Source of the DNA: Mytilus trossulus
Taxonomy: Eukaryota; Mollusca; Bivalvia; Mytilida; Mytilidae
Length of the DNA: 64,000 bases
Assembly (NCBI RefSeq): GCF_036588685.1
Contig: NC_086386.1
Coordinates: 73,778,682-73,842,681, forward strand
Reading direction: 5' to 3'
Part shown: in pieces, positions 26,250 to 37,466 of the stretch
How the letters are laid out: the number at the start of each line of letters is the position of its first letter
How positions within the stretch are numbered: the first letter of the stretch is position 1
The notes under the pieces: model-generated
The model's database searches: none
What the model saw: only the letters and a program-made list of their open reading frames with translations
Told to the model about the DNA's origin: nothing
Made by a program: the position numbers and the translations under genes

Positions 26250-26520
26250 CTCCATGCATGCATGGACTAACACAACAGACTAAGTCCATGCATTTATGCA
26301 CTAAGGCAACTAACCCTAACTTAGTCCATGCTTGCACGGACTAACACAACAGACTCAGTCCATGCATGCATGGACGAAGGGAACCAAGGCTAACTTAGAT
26401 CATTCGTTTGATGTGTTTGGACTTTTGATTTTGCCTTTTGATTTTTGATTTTCCTTTTTGAATTTTCCTCGGAGTTCGGTATTTTTGTGTTTTTACTTTT
26501 TAGTCCATGCTTGCATGGAC
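26250..26520. repeat. Palindrome array, left arm (5 units)
   Basis: Units of GTCCATGCATGCATGGAC or close variants at 26250, 26284, 26324, 26358 and 26503. Spacing is 34, 40, 34 and then 145 bp, which is 40 plus a 105-bp inserted repeat. Confidence 0.9.
26395..26501 (+). repeat. Repeat fragment inserted in the left palindrome array
   Basis: CATTCGTTTGATGTGTTTGG through TTTTTGTGTTTTTAC matches 25690-25790. It is missing from the right arm, so it arrived after the arms were formed. Confidence 0.8.
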
Positions 26521-26569
26521 GAAGGCAACTAACATTAACTTTTGTAAAGTTTTAAAAATTTATAAATGC

Positions 26570-26770
26570 AAAATATTTCAAAAAAATCAAATTTTTCAAA
26601 AATTAAAAAAAAATTAAATATTTAAAAAAAAAATTCTTTTAAAAATTTATTCTTATAAAAATAAATGAAAAAAACATGAAAAATTTAAAAAAATATTTTT
26701 TTCCAAAATGCTGAAAAAAGTTTAAATTCCATTTTTTTTTTAAAAATTAAACAAAAAGAAGAAAAAAATG
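26570..26770. repeat. A/T homopolymer-rich tract, left arm
   Basis: Almost only A and T in runs of 3-9; matched in the right arm at 50170-50395. Confidence 0.85.
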
Positions 26771-26795
26771 GTTAATTATCACCACCAGATATAGG

Positions 26796-26980
26796 TATAA
26801 ATGCCACATGAAAATATTGACGTCTGCCAAAAGATTGGAATGTGTTCACATTTCATTTCAATGGTAAAAACTCTTCACTGAACAGATCAGTTGGAGACGG
26901 TCAGTTGGAGGTGATTTGTTTAACATAACCTGGACAGTAGCTGCAATTAGTTCCTGAGAGTTCCTAATCAATTAGTAGTG
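26796..26980 (+). promoter_or_regulatory. Candidate inward promoter and 5' noncoding exon, left arm
   Basis: TATAAATG at 26796 is followed 185 bp later by a consensus donor AGTAGTG^GTAAGTG. The right arm has the mirror arrangement (TATAAATG at 50116 and a donor at 49943, minus strand). The stretch between has no long frame, so it would be an untranslated leader. Confidence 0.35.
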
Positions 26981-27188
26981 GTAAGTGTTATTTTAGTTTG
27001 TTGTTATTATATCTGTAATAAACATGTTTTGTTGCACTATGATTTTTGCCTTTGTCTCAATAGCAGCTAACTTTTTGTATATATTGTACATGTACATGCA
27101 TTTAGTCGTCAAATCATCAACCCAACAATGAAAGATCTGTTAATTTGCTTTCACAATTTTTTTGTTCTTCCCATGCCGGGATTCTAAC

Positions 27189-27380
27189 CTATGCTACTGA
27201 GATATTGTGACACCAAATCTGTACAATTTTTAAACACCAGAGAAGAGCAGATGATTTCAACACTTTTGTGTAATCCAGCATTATATAAGATGTTTTTGTG
27301 TCTAATGTTATTATTGCAGTTTGAGCATTCAAAAACATGTTCATTATGTCCACTGGTTGTGTTTGGTTGCTGTCTGCCAT
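27189..27380 (-). CDS. Small hypothetical ORF in left arm
   Basis: 63 codons starting MADSNQTQPVDIMNMFLNAQ. In the right arm the first 14 residues are identical, but a 1-nt deletion then shifts the frame and gives an early stop. It may be a chance frame or the start of an arm-encoded peptide. I do not recognise it. Confidence 0.2.
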   Translation of the reverse strand: MADSNQTQPVDIMNMFLNAQTAIITLDTKTSYIMLDYTKVLKSSALLWCLKIVQIWCHNISVA

Positions 27381-28030
27381 ATTAAATAGATTTCCTTTTT
27401 TTGATATTTGCTTAAATTTGTCTATTAGCTTTCTCTTTTGAAATTAAATAAAAACAGTTCACAAATTAAGTGTGCTGGGATTATTTTAATTAACCTTCAT
27501 CAGAAACATACTAACAAAAATTTGAAAGCAAAGGATGTAGATACCATTATCTTGGGACTTAATAAGCCCATGCATAACGATCTTTAAATTCAGGCTTTTG
27601 CTCATTGTTGAAGACTTCAGGTGACCTGTACTTGTTTACATCAGTGCCCTACTATGCAGGGCTAGTAGTTGTCTCAATTGCAATCACTCAATGTATCCTT
27701 GCTTTTGTATCATTTAAAGACTTCAATTCTATAATCATTTCAGTTAACACATTTTAATTTCAAAACATTCAACAGATATTTCCAAATAACAAATTTTGTA
27801 AACAACAGATATAATTGGTAACTGCTAATTATTTTACAGTCAATATGTTTTTATATTTATCAAGAGGCATCATATAAATCATGTTCATTAAATTGTTACT
27901 GATCTCCAAACCAGTGAAAATTACAAGTAGCTTTTAGTTTCTAGTAGACTAAGTACTATTTTGATAAGATGTGTAATTTTTCGTCATTTCTTTTTATGTT
28001 CTGTCATATCCAGTCAGACTATTTCACATG

Positions 28031-28826
28031 TTGAACTTTACTCACAATTATATTTCATCTGTAAATGCTAAATTATGCAACTTCTAATGCAGGGAGACAT
28101 GAGGATTACTAATTTTTTAAATGTATAACTAGTTTATCTTTTTATCTAATACAGTATATTTTTAATATCAAAATAAAAATAACTAAAACTGAGTATTTAA
28201 TAACAATATTTATTTGCAATTTTTTTCGTTTTCCGTTATCTAACTTTAGAGTGCCTCAACTAAATGTTATGAAACTTATAAATCTAGGAAATTTGTAGAA
28301 CATATTGTTGTTAATTGACCATGCTGATTTGCCATAATTTATCACATTCACACATATTCATTGCAAAAACATCTTCTTTTTCATAAGTGTCTACAGGAGC
28401 TTGTGTTTCTGTATCTTTTCACTAAAGAATCGTCATGAAAGCTTCTGTTCCCTTCACATCTTCGAGACATTAATGAGATCTTCAGGAAAATATCTACTCC
28501 TTATATCTTAATCTGAAAAAACAAAACAAAAAATATGCTTTGACATAGTTTGACATATTTTTACAAGATTGTACATACTGAAATGTCTTGCCTGCTTTAT
28601 AGTCATGATTGAACTTTCTGTTGCATGTTTCCATCTGAAGAATATACCACAAATTAGTTCCTAAAACATATACACTTGACTAAATTTTTCTTCCAACATG
28701 ATTTTTATTTATTTACTAATCAAGGTGAGAGTAGACAATGAAAAGTAGATAAACATATATAGATTACCGTAGCTTCTCAACTTTAATTTGATATCAACAA
28801 AATGTATTGTGGCAATTTCTCAAATA
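28031..28826. other. No recognised feature
   Basis: AT-rich sequence directly inside the left arm. Confidence 0.3.
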
Positions 28827-28954
28827 TCAGTGGTGGATCCAAGGGGAGGGTTCCGGTGGTTGGAACCCCCCTTTTTTTGAGACGATCAATGCACTTGAAT
28901 GGAGACATATAGTTTGACCCCCCCCCCTTTAGAAATGTCTGGATTCACCCCTGA
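28827..28954. mobile_element. Small MITE, 128 bp
   Basis: Ends TCAGTGGTGGATCC and (inverted) TCAGGGGTGAATCC differ at two positions. The inside carries G and C runs (GGAACCCCCC and nine Cs). Confidence 0.6.
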
Positions 28955-29059
28955 ATATAATACAGGTTACCCAATCATCACAGTTATGGTTGACCATTAT
29001 GGATAAACCATTTCACAGATGATATTGGATGTTTCTTACTTCGTACCTACAATCCCCTT

Positions 29060-29350
29060 TCCTTTTCATGAATGCGACCTACCGAAATAGACTATATACC
29101 AAGTTTGTAATAACATGTGTAACACGAAGGGTGCCACATGTGGAGCCAGATCTGCTTACCCTTCAGGTGACCCTGAGATCACCCCCAGTTTTTGGTGGGG
29201 TTTGTGTGGCTCAGTTTTTAGTTTTTAATGTTGTTTCTAGTGTACTATTAATTGTCTGTTTGTCTTTTTCATTTTTAGCCATGGCGTTGTCAGTTTATTT
29301 TCGATTTATGAGTTTGAATGTTGCTATGGTATATTTCACCCCTCTTTTTT
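29060..29350 (+). repeat. Dispersed repeat, plus copy
   Basis: Counterpart of 4160-4440 (minus). It includes CCTACCGAAAT, GTGCCACATGTGGAGCCAGA and TTAGCCATGGCGTTGTCAGT. The 111-codon frame at 29029-29364 lies wholly within it and is not a gene. Confidence 0.8.
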
Positions 29351-29759
29351 TAACAGGAGGTTAATAAGCTGGAATTAGCAATGGATGTTAGTAGCCATTT
29401 AATTCTTTTAAATTAAAACTAGTCTGAAGTACTGAACCATATATGATTGAAATATTTGTAGATGCTATAATGACACACTTCTTCAAACATCAGTAACAGT
29501 TATAATCATACCTTTGCTGACTTCAGCATTTGGTTATGTCTTCAGTTTCTTTTCTCATCTGTCATAGTATCAATAGTATATATGTAGCATACCACCATCT
29601 TGATGCATTCTGTATTACAAATAGTTACTCAACAGTTTTATCGTAGCAATCTGTTGGTGGTTTTTTTATCAGGAACTACCTGTTCTATATTCTGGAAATC
29701 TTACAATGCATGGAAAAGCTGAAATTATAAATTAAAATTAATATGAAACGACACAATCA

Positions 29760-30120
29760 GCTTTTTTAATGATAAATGTGTACTAAGTTTCAAATTGATT
29801 GGACTTTAACTTCATCAAAAACTACCTTGACTAAAAACTTTAACCTGAAACTGAGGGAACACTTTTAATTTCTATGTTCAGTGAACCATACAAATGGGGT
29901 CAAACGTCTTTAATTTTTTTTTTAAATAGAAAGATCATATCATAAGGAACATATGTACTAAGTTTCAAGTTGATTGGACTTCAGTTTCATCAAAAACTAT
30001 CTTGACCAAAAACATTAACCTGAAGTGGGAAGAATGGATGGACAGATAAACAAGCAGACGAAAGGACGCACAGACTAGAAAACATAATGCTTCTCTACTA
30101 TTGTAGGTAGAGCATAAAAA
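29760..30120 (+). repeat. Degenerate tandem repeat, bivalve type
   Basis: ACTAAGTTTCAA(A/G)TTGATTGG followed by 'TCATCAAAAACTA(C/T)CTTGAC' occurs at 29783 and 29956. It ends in AAGGACGCACAGACTAGAAA and 'CATAATGC', an ending I remember from bivalve repeats. Confidence 0.6.
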
Positions 30121-30179
30121 TTCATAAAAGAACTAGCAAAAAAAGGCACCAACAAAAAGAAACAAATCTAAAGTAATTG

Positions 30180-31489
30180 TCCATTAACCAGGAAACCCTT
30201 GTTTTTCCCCTTTTGTTGCTCCTAATTCATAAACAGATTGAGTCATAACTCCAATATTCCAACCATAACTATCCTTTGGAGTTTTGTGGTGTGGAAACTT
30301 CATGCAATTCTATAAACTGTTCTACAAATTATTGTCTGGACAATAGAAAATTGATTATTTGGGCACCTTTTATACCCCTTTTTCCTTCACCAAAGGGACC
30401 ATAAATTAACCCCCAAATCAATCCAAACCTTCCTTTTTGTGGTTTCAAACTTCAAAGATTTATAATTACTTATGCTAAAACTATTGGCATTTTTTTCAAT
30501 TAAACTTAAGTTATTGGCACATTTTCAATGGATTTTATTAATACTGAAGTTATATATGTTGGTAAATTTCAAAAGCACATCTTTAAGGTGGTACCCAACA
30601 CTTGAACTAAAATTAATTTGGCTGGTTAAATTTACTTTGACCCTTTGACAAAAATATAAAAATTTAAATTTTTTTGAACCAATCGTTTTATCAGAAAAAT
30701 TACACTGGTTATATAGCAGTTTGACAAACACTCATTTGATCATTGAAAAGCTTGATATCCCTTTAACAACACAACGTAATTAAAACGTTTAGCTGACTTA
30801 ACAGAGTTATCTCCCTGTAGTGTTAGGTACCACCTTAAAAGTTGTGTAAAATAATTCAAATATAACTTTTGGATTACCTCCCTTACACAGCTTTCAAATT
30901 GTCTTGACTATCCTTTAACCAGAAAAATAATTGTTTTTCATCTTTTTTGCCCCTTATTCATAAATGGTTTTATCTATACCCTCAGCCAATCCTAACCATC
31001 CCATAGTAGTATAGAGCATTGGGGTATAATTTCAGAAAGATCATACACTTTTAGTCATTAACTTAAAACTACAAAAATGCTTGTGTTTGGCCCATCATTC
31101 TTGACTGTTTGCCCCATAACCCTAAAAATAAATTCCAACCTTCTTCTTATAATATTTAACATTGTGGTACAATTTCAGAGGAATTGAAATACTTATACAT
31201 AACTCATTGTCCTGAAACTAGATAAATGCTTGTTTTGGTCTCCTTATCCTAAACCTTAGGGACCATAACCCTAAATCTCAATCCCAAGCTTCCTTTTGTT
31301 GTTTTAAACATTGTGTTAAAATTCTATTCATTTCTATTAACATGATTAACTTATACTAAAGTTATTATCTGGAAACCATCCGTCTTCGAACGATGCTCAG
31401 CTGACCACAAAGACGATGTGATACCAATATAATTATATGCTGGCAAAAATTTTATGGTTGTATAAAAAGGTATTCTAGACTTTAAACTA
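30180..31489. repeat. Degenerate repeat series, bivalve type
   Basis: Recurring lines of the form 'CCCTTATTC...AACC...CCAACCTTCCTTTTGTGGT' every 150-300 bp, in the opposite orientation to the same family at 44440-45350. The MITE at 30585 is inserted in it. Confidence 0.5.
30585..30838. mobile_element. MITE, 254 bp, with 17-bp inverted ends
   Basis: The left end AAGGTGGTACCCAACAC and the right end (inverted) AAGGTGGTACCTAACAC differ at one base. A second copy is at 53370-53637. Confidence 0.85.
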
Positions 31490-32292
31490 GAGGCTCTAAA
31501 GAACCTGTGTCGCTCACCTTGGTCTACATGTATGTGAATATTAAACAAAGGAAGCAGATGGATTCATGACAAAATTGGGTTTTGGTGATGGTGATGTGTT
31601 TATACATCTTACTTTACTGAACATTCTTGCTGCTTAAAATTATCTCTATATATAATGAACTTGACCCAGTAGTTTTAGTGGAAAATGTTAGTAAAAATTT
31701 ACAAATTTTATGAAAATTGTTAAAAATTGACTATAAAGGACAATAACTCCATAGGGGATTAATTGACCTTGTTGACCATTTCGGTCATGTTGACTTATTT
31801 GTAAATCTTTCTTTGCTGAACATTATTGCTGTTTACAGTTTATCTCTATCTATAATAATATTAAACATGTTTAAAGATAAAGACCAGAAACAGCAAAATT
31901 TCCTTAAAATTACTAATTCAGGGGCAGCAACCCAACAGTGGGTTGTCTGATTCATCTGAAAATTTCAGGTCAGATAGATCTTCACCTGTTAAACAATTAT
32001 ACCAATTATACCCTTGTCAGATATATGCTCTAAATGCTTTGGTTTTTGAGTTATAAGCCAAAAACTGCATTTTACCCCTATGTTCTATTTTTAGCCATGG
32101 CGGCCATCTTGGCTGGTTGGACGGGTCATCTGACATATTTTTTAAACAAGATACCACAATGATGATTGTGGCCAAGTTTGGTTTAATTTGGCCCTGTAGT
32201 TTCAGAGTTCTAGAAGATTTTTGTAAAGGTAACAACGCTGGATGCAAAGTGATGGGAAAAGCTCACTAGGCCCTTTGGGCTAGGTGAGATAA
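31490..32292 (+). repeat. Full-length bivalve repeat ending AAGCTCACTAGGCCC
   Basis: Blocks: GAGGCTCTAAAGAACCTGTG, CTGCTGTTTACAGTTTATCT-like lines, GGGGCAGCAACCCAACAGTG, CATGGCGGCCATCTTGGCTG, and the tail 'CCCTTTGGGCTAGGTGAGAT'. I remember this as very common in Mytilus. Confidence 0.8.
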
Positions 32293-33590
32293 ACACTACT
32301 TTTTTCAAGTTTATAACTGAGTGAAGGCAATATCATATATACCCAATAAATCATCAAATTCGAAACATATTTCTATGATGATTGAAATGAAGCTTGTTAT
32401 TATTTGATGCAAATTTTATGTTCGGAGAGCATTCTACAGCTATTTTCCAGTATTCATTTAGGAATTACTTGATCATAAACAAAACGGTGTTTAAAATATA
32501 ATACAGGGGACTCATATTCATTTTAACTTTATTTCGTGCTGCTACTTTTGATTTTACACAGTTAAGATGGCTCAGACTTATTCAAAGTCTCTATCAGAAT
32601 GTCGTATTATTTTAATCTTAACAAAGAGTACCTCAAATTTGACGAAAAAAATAGGGGTTCCAGACCATTTAAGCTCAAAATTTTACTTTTAAATAGGTAC
32701 AAGCATGTTAAAGGGACCATTTTCAATGAAATGATAGGGAAAATAGAGGTGCTGACATATTTTTATTGGATATCAAATAAAAACTGTCTGTGACACCTCA
32801 GGTTTGACCTGGTCCAAATCTGTATTGTACAAAGCCGAAATATAGCTTCAAATATTAAGCAAACTGTAAATCACGAAAACAGGAATTTAATACAAGGATT
32901 TACAAGTTCGTTTAAAATTACATTTTGTATATATTCTGAGACTTGTATTAAAAAACAAATTATTTTGTTAAAAAATAGCAATGAAGATAAATTAATACAT
33001 TGTACTATCATGACTGTGACTAAGCAAATAGGGGAAATAAAAAATTGGTTGTGGCAATACAAAAATTCAGCAAAATTTTCAACAAACTTTAACATGTAAT
33101 GTTCAAATAATTAATATTATGCAACTGGAGTACAAAAAAAAAATCAGAGCAAATTGATCTAGGGCGAACAAGTACAAGTGTGTTAATAAATTTGTCCTGG
33201 TAAAATATGTCAGGGCGGACAAATATTACTATATAGTATGAAAAGTCCATGGTTACAGAATTTACTAGTATATATTTAGTCCGATATTAGTTATATATGT
33301 CCCCAGACAAATTTTCCTAGGTAATCATGTCCTATAAAATCTTATAAAAGATTCAATTACTTGCATTTGCAAATTTAAATCTTATGTTTTAGTTATGTTT
33401 AAGAGTCACATAGTTAAATTTTTAATAAAATTTATGTCCCCAGACTATTAATTTTCCAACAAAGTCATGTCCATGTCATTAGAATCCTAGATTTAAATGC
33501 CTATGCCTTTAATTTTTAAAAGTGAATATGAATGTAATATGTTTTAACATTGTTATAGACAAATGTTATAGACAAAACGAAAGAGTTGTG
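32293..33590. other. No firm gene; start of the 'CATGTCC' repeat zone
   Basis: Sequence to about 33150 shows nothing I can name. From there, fragments such as TTTTCCTAGG, ATCATGTCC and TGTCCCCAGAC recur irregularly to 35100. Confidence 0.4.
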
Positions 33591-33599
33591 TATCAATCT

Positions 33600-34260
33600 G
33601 TTACAAGACAAGACAAGACAAGACAAAATATTTTATTTCCTCAGACACGAACGTGTACAAGAGGTCAAAACATAATAAAGTATACATATAAATCGACAGC
33701 AGAGTAGTGTACGATAATAGCACGTGATTTTCATGACATTGAGACGTATATACATTTGATATATTACCTATTGAGTTTAAAGGATTACATATGTACAGAA
33801 TTCTTTCTTATTTATCAGTGATTGCGAGTACATAAATATATATATAAATGTATAAAAATTGCATCTACAAAAAATAAGTTATTTTTCTAAGGAAAGTACA
33901 TACTTTCCTTTACACCTTTATGTTGCAAAATGATAGTAAACCGATCAATTTTTGCCTTGAGGGATATTGTAGGTAATAATTAGGTACAAGATTTTGTCTA
34001 AGAAGTTATATACTAGGATGTGAACACACACACAAATAGTGATATTCGTCGCCAATATTTTGATTACATAGATGATCGACATATCCTATTTTCTTTTAAA
34101 ATATTTTTCCATCTTCCCGTTTCAATTGGGAATTTAAGATTTGAGCATCTAAATTTAGCAATATACAATCTATCAGTATTTCCCAATCGAAGTAGATACA
34201 GCTTATTTCCTAAAGCATGTAGAGCAAGACTTAAGTTAGCTTGCTTGCTTTGTATTTAAA
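33600..34260 (-). mobile_element. Probable LINE 3' end with (TTGTC)n tail
   Basis: Read on the minus strand the sequence reaches AGGAAATAAAATATTTTG and ends in four to five TTGTC units (33602-33627). A short simple-repeat tail after a polyadenylation-like signal is typical of several LINE clades. No reverse-transcriptase motif remains. Confidence 0.5.
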
Positions 34261-34422
34261 TTGTACACTCATTAGGATAATATGCAATTAAATTCAAATA
34301 TTAAATATACAGGTTAAAGTGACTTTATAAACAATTATACAAACAAAGAAGGCAAGCCAACCAAAGTTTTGCATTACATGCATTAGGAAATTAGCTGTAA
34401 ATAAAATTTGTCTCCAGACTAC

Positions 34423-34508
34423 TTTTCCTAGGAAATCATGTCCATGTCATATTTTCCTAGAAAATCATGTCCATGTCATATTTTCCTAGAAAATCATGTC
34501 CATGTCAT
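34423..34508. repeat. Three 29-bp tandem repeats
   Basis: Units beginning TTTTCCTAGRAAATCATGTC; the first contains the palindrome TTTCCTAGGAAA. The same motif recurs singly between 33150 and 35100. Confidence 0.85.
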
Positions 34509-34542
34509 TAGTATTGAATTCCTAGGTAAAAATGTCCTAGTC

Positions 34543-34733
34543 CAAACAATTATGACAGCTTGAAAGGCTATTATATTTTTTTCTTTGAAGCCTTACTTCG
34601 ACGAACTAAGTAAGGTGTCAAAGAAAAAAAATATAAAAGCCTTTCAACTTACAAGACGTCATAATTTGACGAAGTAAGGCATCAAAGAAAAAAAATATAA
34701 TAGCCTATCAAGACGTCATAATTATTTGGACTA
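34543..34733. mobile_element. Foldback MITE, ~191 bp, 10-bp target duplication
   Basis: Ends AGTCCAAACAATTATGAC and (inverted) AGTCCAAATAATTATGAC. AAAAATGTCC flanks both sides (with one extra T at the left). The inside has further inverted copies of GCCTTACTTCG and TATATTTTTTTTC. Confidence 0.75.
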
Positions 34734-35120
34734 AAAATGTCCATGTCTTTTATTATAAAAAATGTTATAAGCAAAGGAAACTGAATATTTATGTTTTTAA
34801 TAATTAGGTTATTAAGGAAATATTCTTCATTTTTATTGGAAAAAAAATTCTTCTATTTTCCAATCTTATCTATAAAAAAAATTCTTCTATTTTAAATATA
34901 TTTTATGATACAAAAAAAAATATTAGAAAAACAAGTCTTGTGACATATTTTCCTAGAAAAACAAGTTACAAACATAAATTACTAGCTATGGACTGATTTT
35001 CCTAGAAACATTTGTCCTGGGACTTTAATTCCCAGTAAAATCATGGACATGGACTTAATTAACTAGGAAAAAAAGTCTGGAGAACAAATTTTACAACCGG
35101 ACCAAATTTACTGTTACACT

Positions 35121-35226
35121 AGTCCAACTAATTATGACGTCTGGCAAGGCTATTTTTTTTCTTTTTTCTGGGGCGTCCCAGAAAAAAAATAAAAATAGCC
35201 TTGCCAGACGTCATAATTATTTGGAC
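35121..35226. mobile_element. Foldback MITE, ~106 bp, perfect 11-bp target duplication
   Basis: Almost the entire element is two inverted arms (AGTCCAACTAATTATGACG... / ...CGTCATAATTATTTGGACT). ACTGTTACACT directly flanks each end. A 9-11-bp duplication is the signature of Mutator-like elements. Confidence 0.85.
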
Positions 35227-35431
35227 TACTGTTACACTAGGACCACAGACACTAGACGTTCCCCCTTTTATTAATTTCTTGATTAGCTACTGTCACGGTG
35301 TATTTGTGTACATAAATATATACAGAAGAATTCTAGTTTTGTATCACTTTGACAGTCAAATCCTGACACAGCAGCCCAACTGAGACCAGATACCATTTTT
35401 ATTCATGAGTTATGATCAGTATCAGATATAA

Positions 35432-35670
35432 ATGAGGGGGAGGACAGGGATAAGGGAGACAGGGAGAAAGGAGGTAGGAGAAAGGAGAGGAAGGTTGGTT
35501 AAAAGGAGAAGTTGGAGAAAAAAATAAAATATGAAAAAATAAAATATCTCTTTTTTTCCGGTAAATTAAAAAAAAAATAATACGGAGAAGAGGGGTAGGA
35601 GAAAGGAAAAGAGGGAAAGGAAAAAAGGGGTGGGAGAAGGAAAAAGGGTACCCCCTGTCCTCCCCCTCAT
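35432..35670. mobile_element. Purine-rich element with 18-bp inverted ends
   Basis: ATGAGGGGGAGGACAGGG at the left is perfectly inverted at the right. Most of the interior is G/A on the plus strand. Confidence 0.7.
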
Positions 35671-36299
35671 AAATGCATTTTCAGATCCTTTTTTCGCTTG
35701 TTCTATTAAAATCTTACCACGTAAACTCCTTAACTCTCTTTTTTATTTAATTGAATGTTGATTTTGTTTGCCTCAAAACAAACTGTTTTTCCTGTGAATA
35801 ATTTTCAATCTCCTGGCTTCTAGTATGAAAAATTTGCAAATCATCTTTGACAGACGACGCGAGCACGAATCGCAATTTGTCAACAAAGTTCTAAATGCAC
35901 ATAAAAATTGTCCGCTGTCGAGTTTTAATTTGAATTAGAATGACAAGACATTTCATCGTTCTTTATAGAACAAACCATGATATCAATACACGTTTGTATT
36001 TTATTGATCTTTCTAGGGATGTTGCGACTTTAATAATAAATATTCGTGTAGTAATATGCCCCAACTTTTCTGTACGAAAGGAGACCGGACAGAGCGAGCT
36101 CACAGAGCAAATAGTCTAGTCTGTCTACAGATTCACTCTAAACAAATTGCAACAGAAAAGATTTTTTATATATCATATGAGATTATAATAGCACATTACC
36201 GTTAAAAAAGTCTAACAAAATCGTACGGTCGGAAATCGGTGAAAATTGAAAATAAAAATATCGGTGATGTGCCTGCCGATTCGTGTCAGAATTGTCCGC
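35671..36299. other. Upstream region of the multi-Cys pseudogene
   Basis: Less AT-rich after about 36060. No promoter element is clear. Confidence 0.3.
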
Positions 36300-36414
36300 C
36301 ATATTGACAAAGGGAGAAGACTCTTACATATGTGAATTTATAGAAACCAACTTAGAAGCTGATATCACTGAAAGAATCGCTTACATAAATTTATATTATT
36401 ATAAAACTATGCTG
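36300..36414 (+). promoter_or_regulatory. Candidate 5' untranslated exon for the gene at 37467
   Basis: A consensus donor ATGCTG^GTAAGTG at 36415 and acceptors TTGTATTTCAG (36869) and TTTTTCTTTTCAG (37453) would allow splicing to the coding exon. The 5' end of the exon is not visible in the sequence; 36300 is a guess. A perfect 11-bp hairpin, TGCGTCAAGAA/TTCTTGACGCA, is in the intron at 36469-36510. Confidence 0.3.
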
Positions 36415-37466
36415 GTAAGTGTTTTTTAACATACACTTATGTTTTACGTGTATTTATATATTCGAAAATGCGTCAAGAAATGAATTAGACATACGAAAGT
36501 TCTTGACGCAGGTCAACCGACAAAGATCACTATATTTTTGTTATTTCAAAGAAAATAAATGAAATCAACTGCCTTTACATAAAATCAATTAAATTTAAAC
36601 GAATAAAGTCCAAAATATATCAATAAAATTAATTTAAAAGGACGTAGTAAAACTCGTCCCTAACGAAAACAAAAAAGTATGGAACGCCAAATTAACAAAA
36701 ATGGACAGTAAAAATTGCAATTTTGTCGATTTTGAACTAATTACTATAGCCAAAGCATTTATTTTTATCTTCTATTGCATTTTCTTCAAGTAAATAATTT
36801 TAAATAATTGTTTCCTTCCTTTTTTAATGAATTATTGTCGAAAATAACTATTTTGTAATTGTATTTCAGCTTTCACTTGAAGAAATTTGTCCGATTTAGC
36901 ATCATGATTTTATTGGAGCTAACCACAGTCACTGTGCTAATTGTTAAGCACACGGATAATTTCTAATTCAAAATGAATGGTCATCTAAACAAATGTACGG
37001 AATAGGTTACAATAAAACACAATCGAAAACATTGAACATAGTATACTTTTTTTAATGCTTTACAATAAAATTGTACTTAAGTTCAAGATGCTCGTTTCTG
37101 TGTGTACTTCGTATAGTTTGTCTTGTTTGTCTTAATGTCCTTTTCGTTTTCTCGGACGCAATTTAAGCCTATTGATTCAACTTTTCTTGTCACCCTTTTT
37201 GGCACTTTTCAAACGATTCATTATCTTCAGCTAGAATCCATAAGAAGTTGAGAAATGGACAAATGAATTACAGTGTATAGACACACTAAAAAAGAAAAAT
37301 CACACGGACAAGAAAACATTATTCATTAAGAGTCGATGTTGTTTATTCTTGTTGTTCTGAATAATATTTTAATGTGTTTTGATATGTTATATGACATATA
37401 CTATAATGATTAAATATGTAACAACAAATGATTTGTGTACTTTTTCTTTTCAGCTACATCTATACT

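Larger units (their letters stand above)
25966..28030 (+). repeat. Left arm of a 25-kb inverted repeat structure
   Basis: About 2.06 kb that reappears inverted at 48394-50898, roughly 90-95% identical by eye outside insertions. The outer end reads AACAGGGTATTAAAT and the inner end AGACTATTTCAC. In order inward it has a splice donor (minus, 26166), a palindrome array (26250-26520), an AT tract (26570-26770), a TATA box (26796), a donor (26981) and a short minus-strand frame starting MADSNQTQPVDIMN (27380). Confidence 0.9.

Noticed and set aside
26250..26375. Palindrome array considered as CRISPR
   Set aside because: The units are self-complementary, the spacers are themselves repeated, and the DNA is eukaryotic.
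29029..29364. 111-codon open frame with hydrophobic C-terminus
   Set aside because: It lies entirely in a dispersed repeat also present inverted at 4160-4440, where the frame is not kept.
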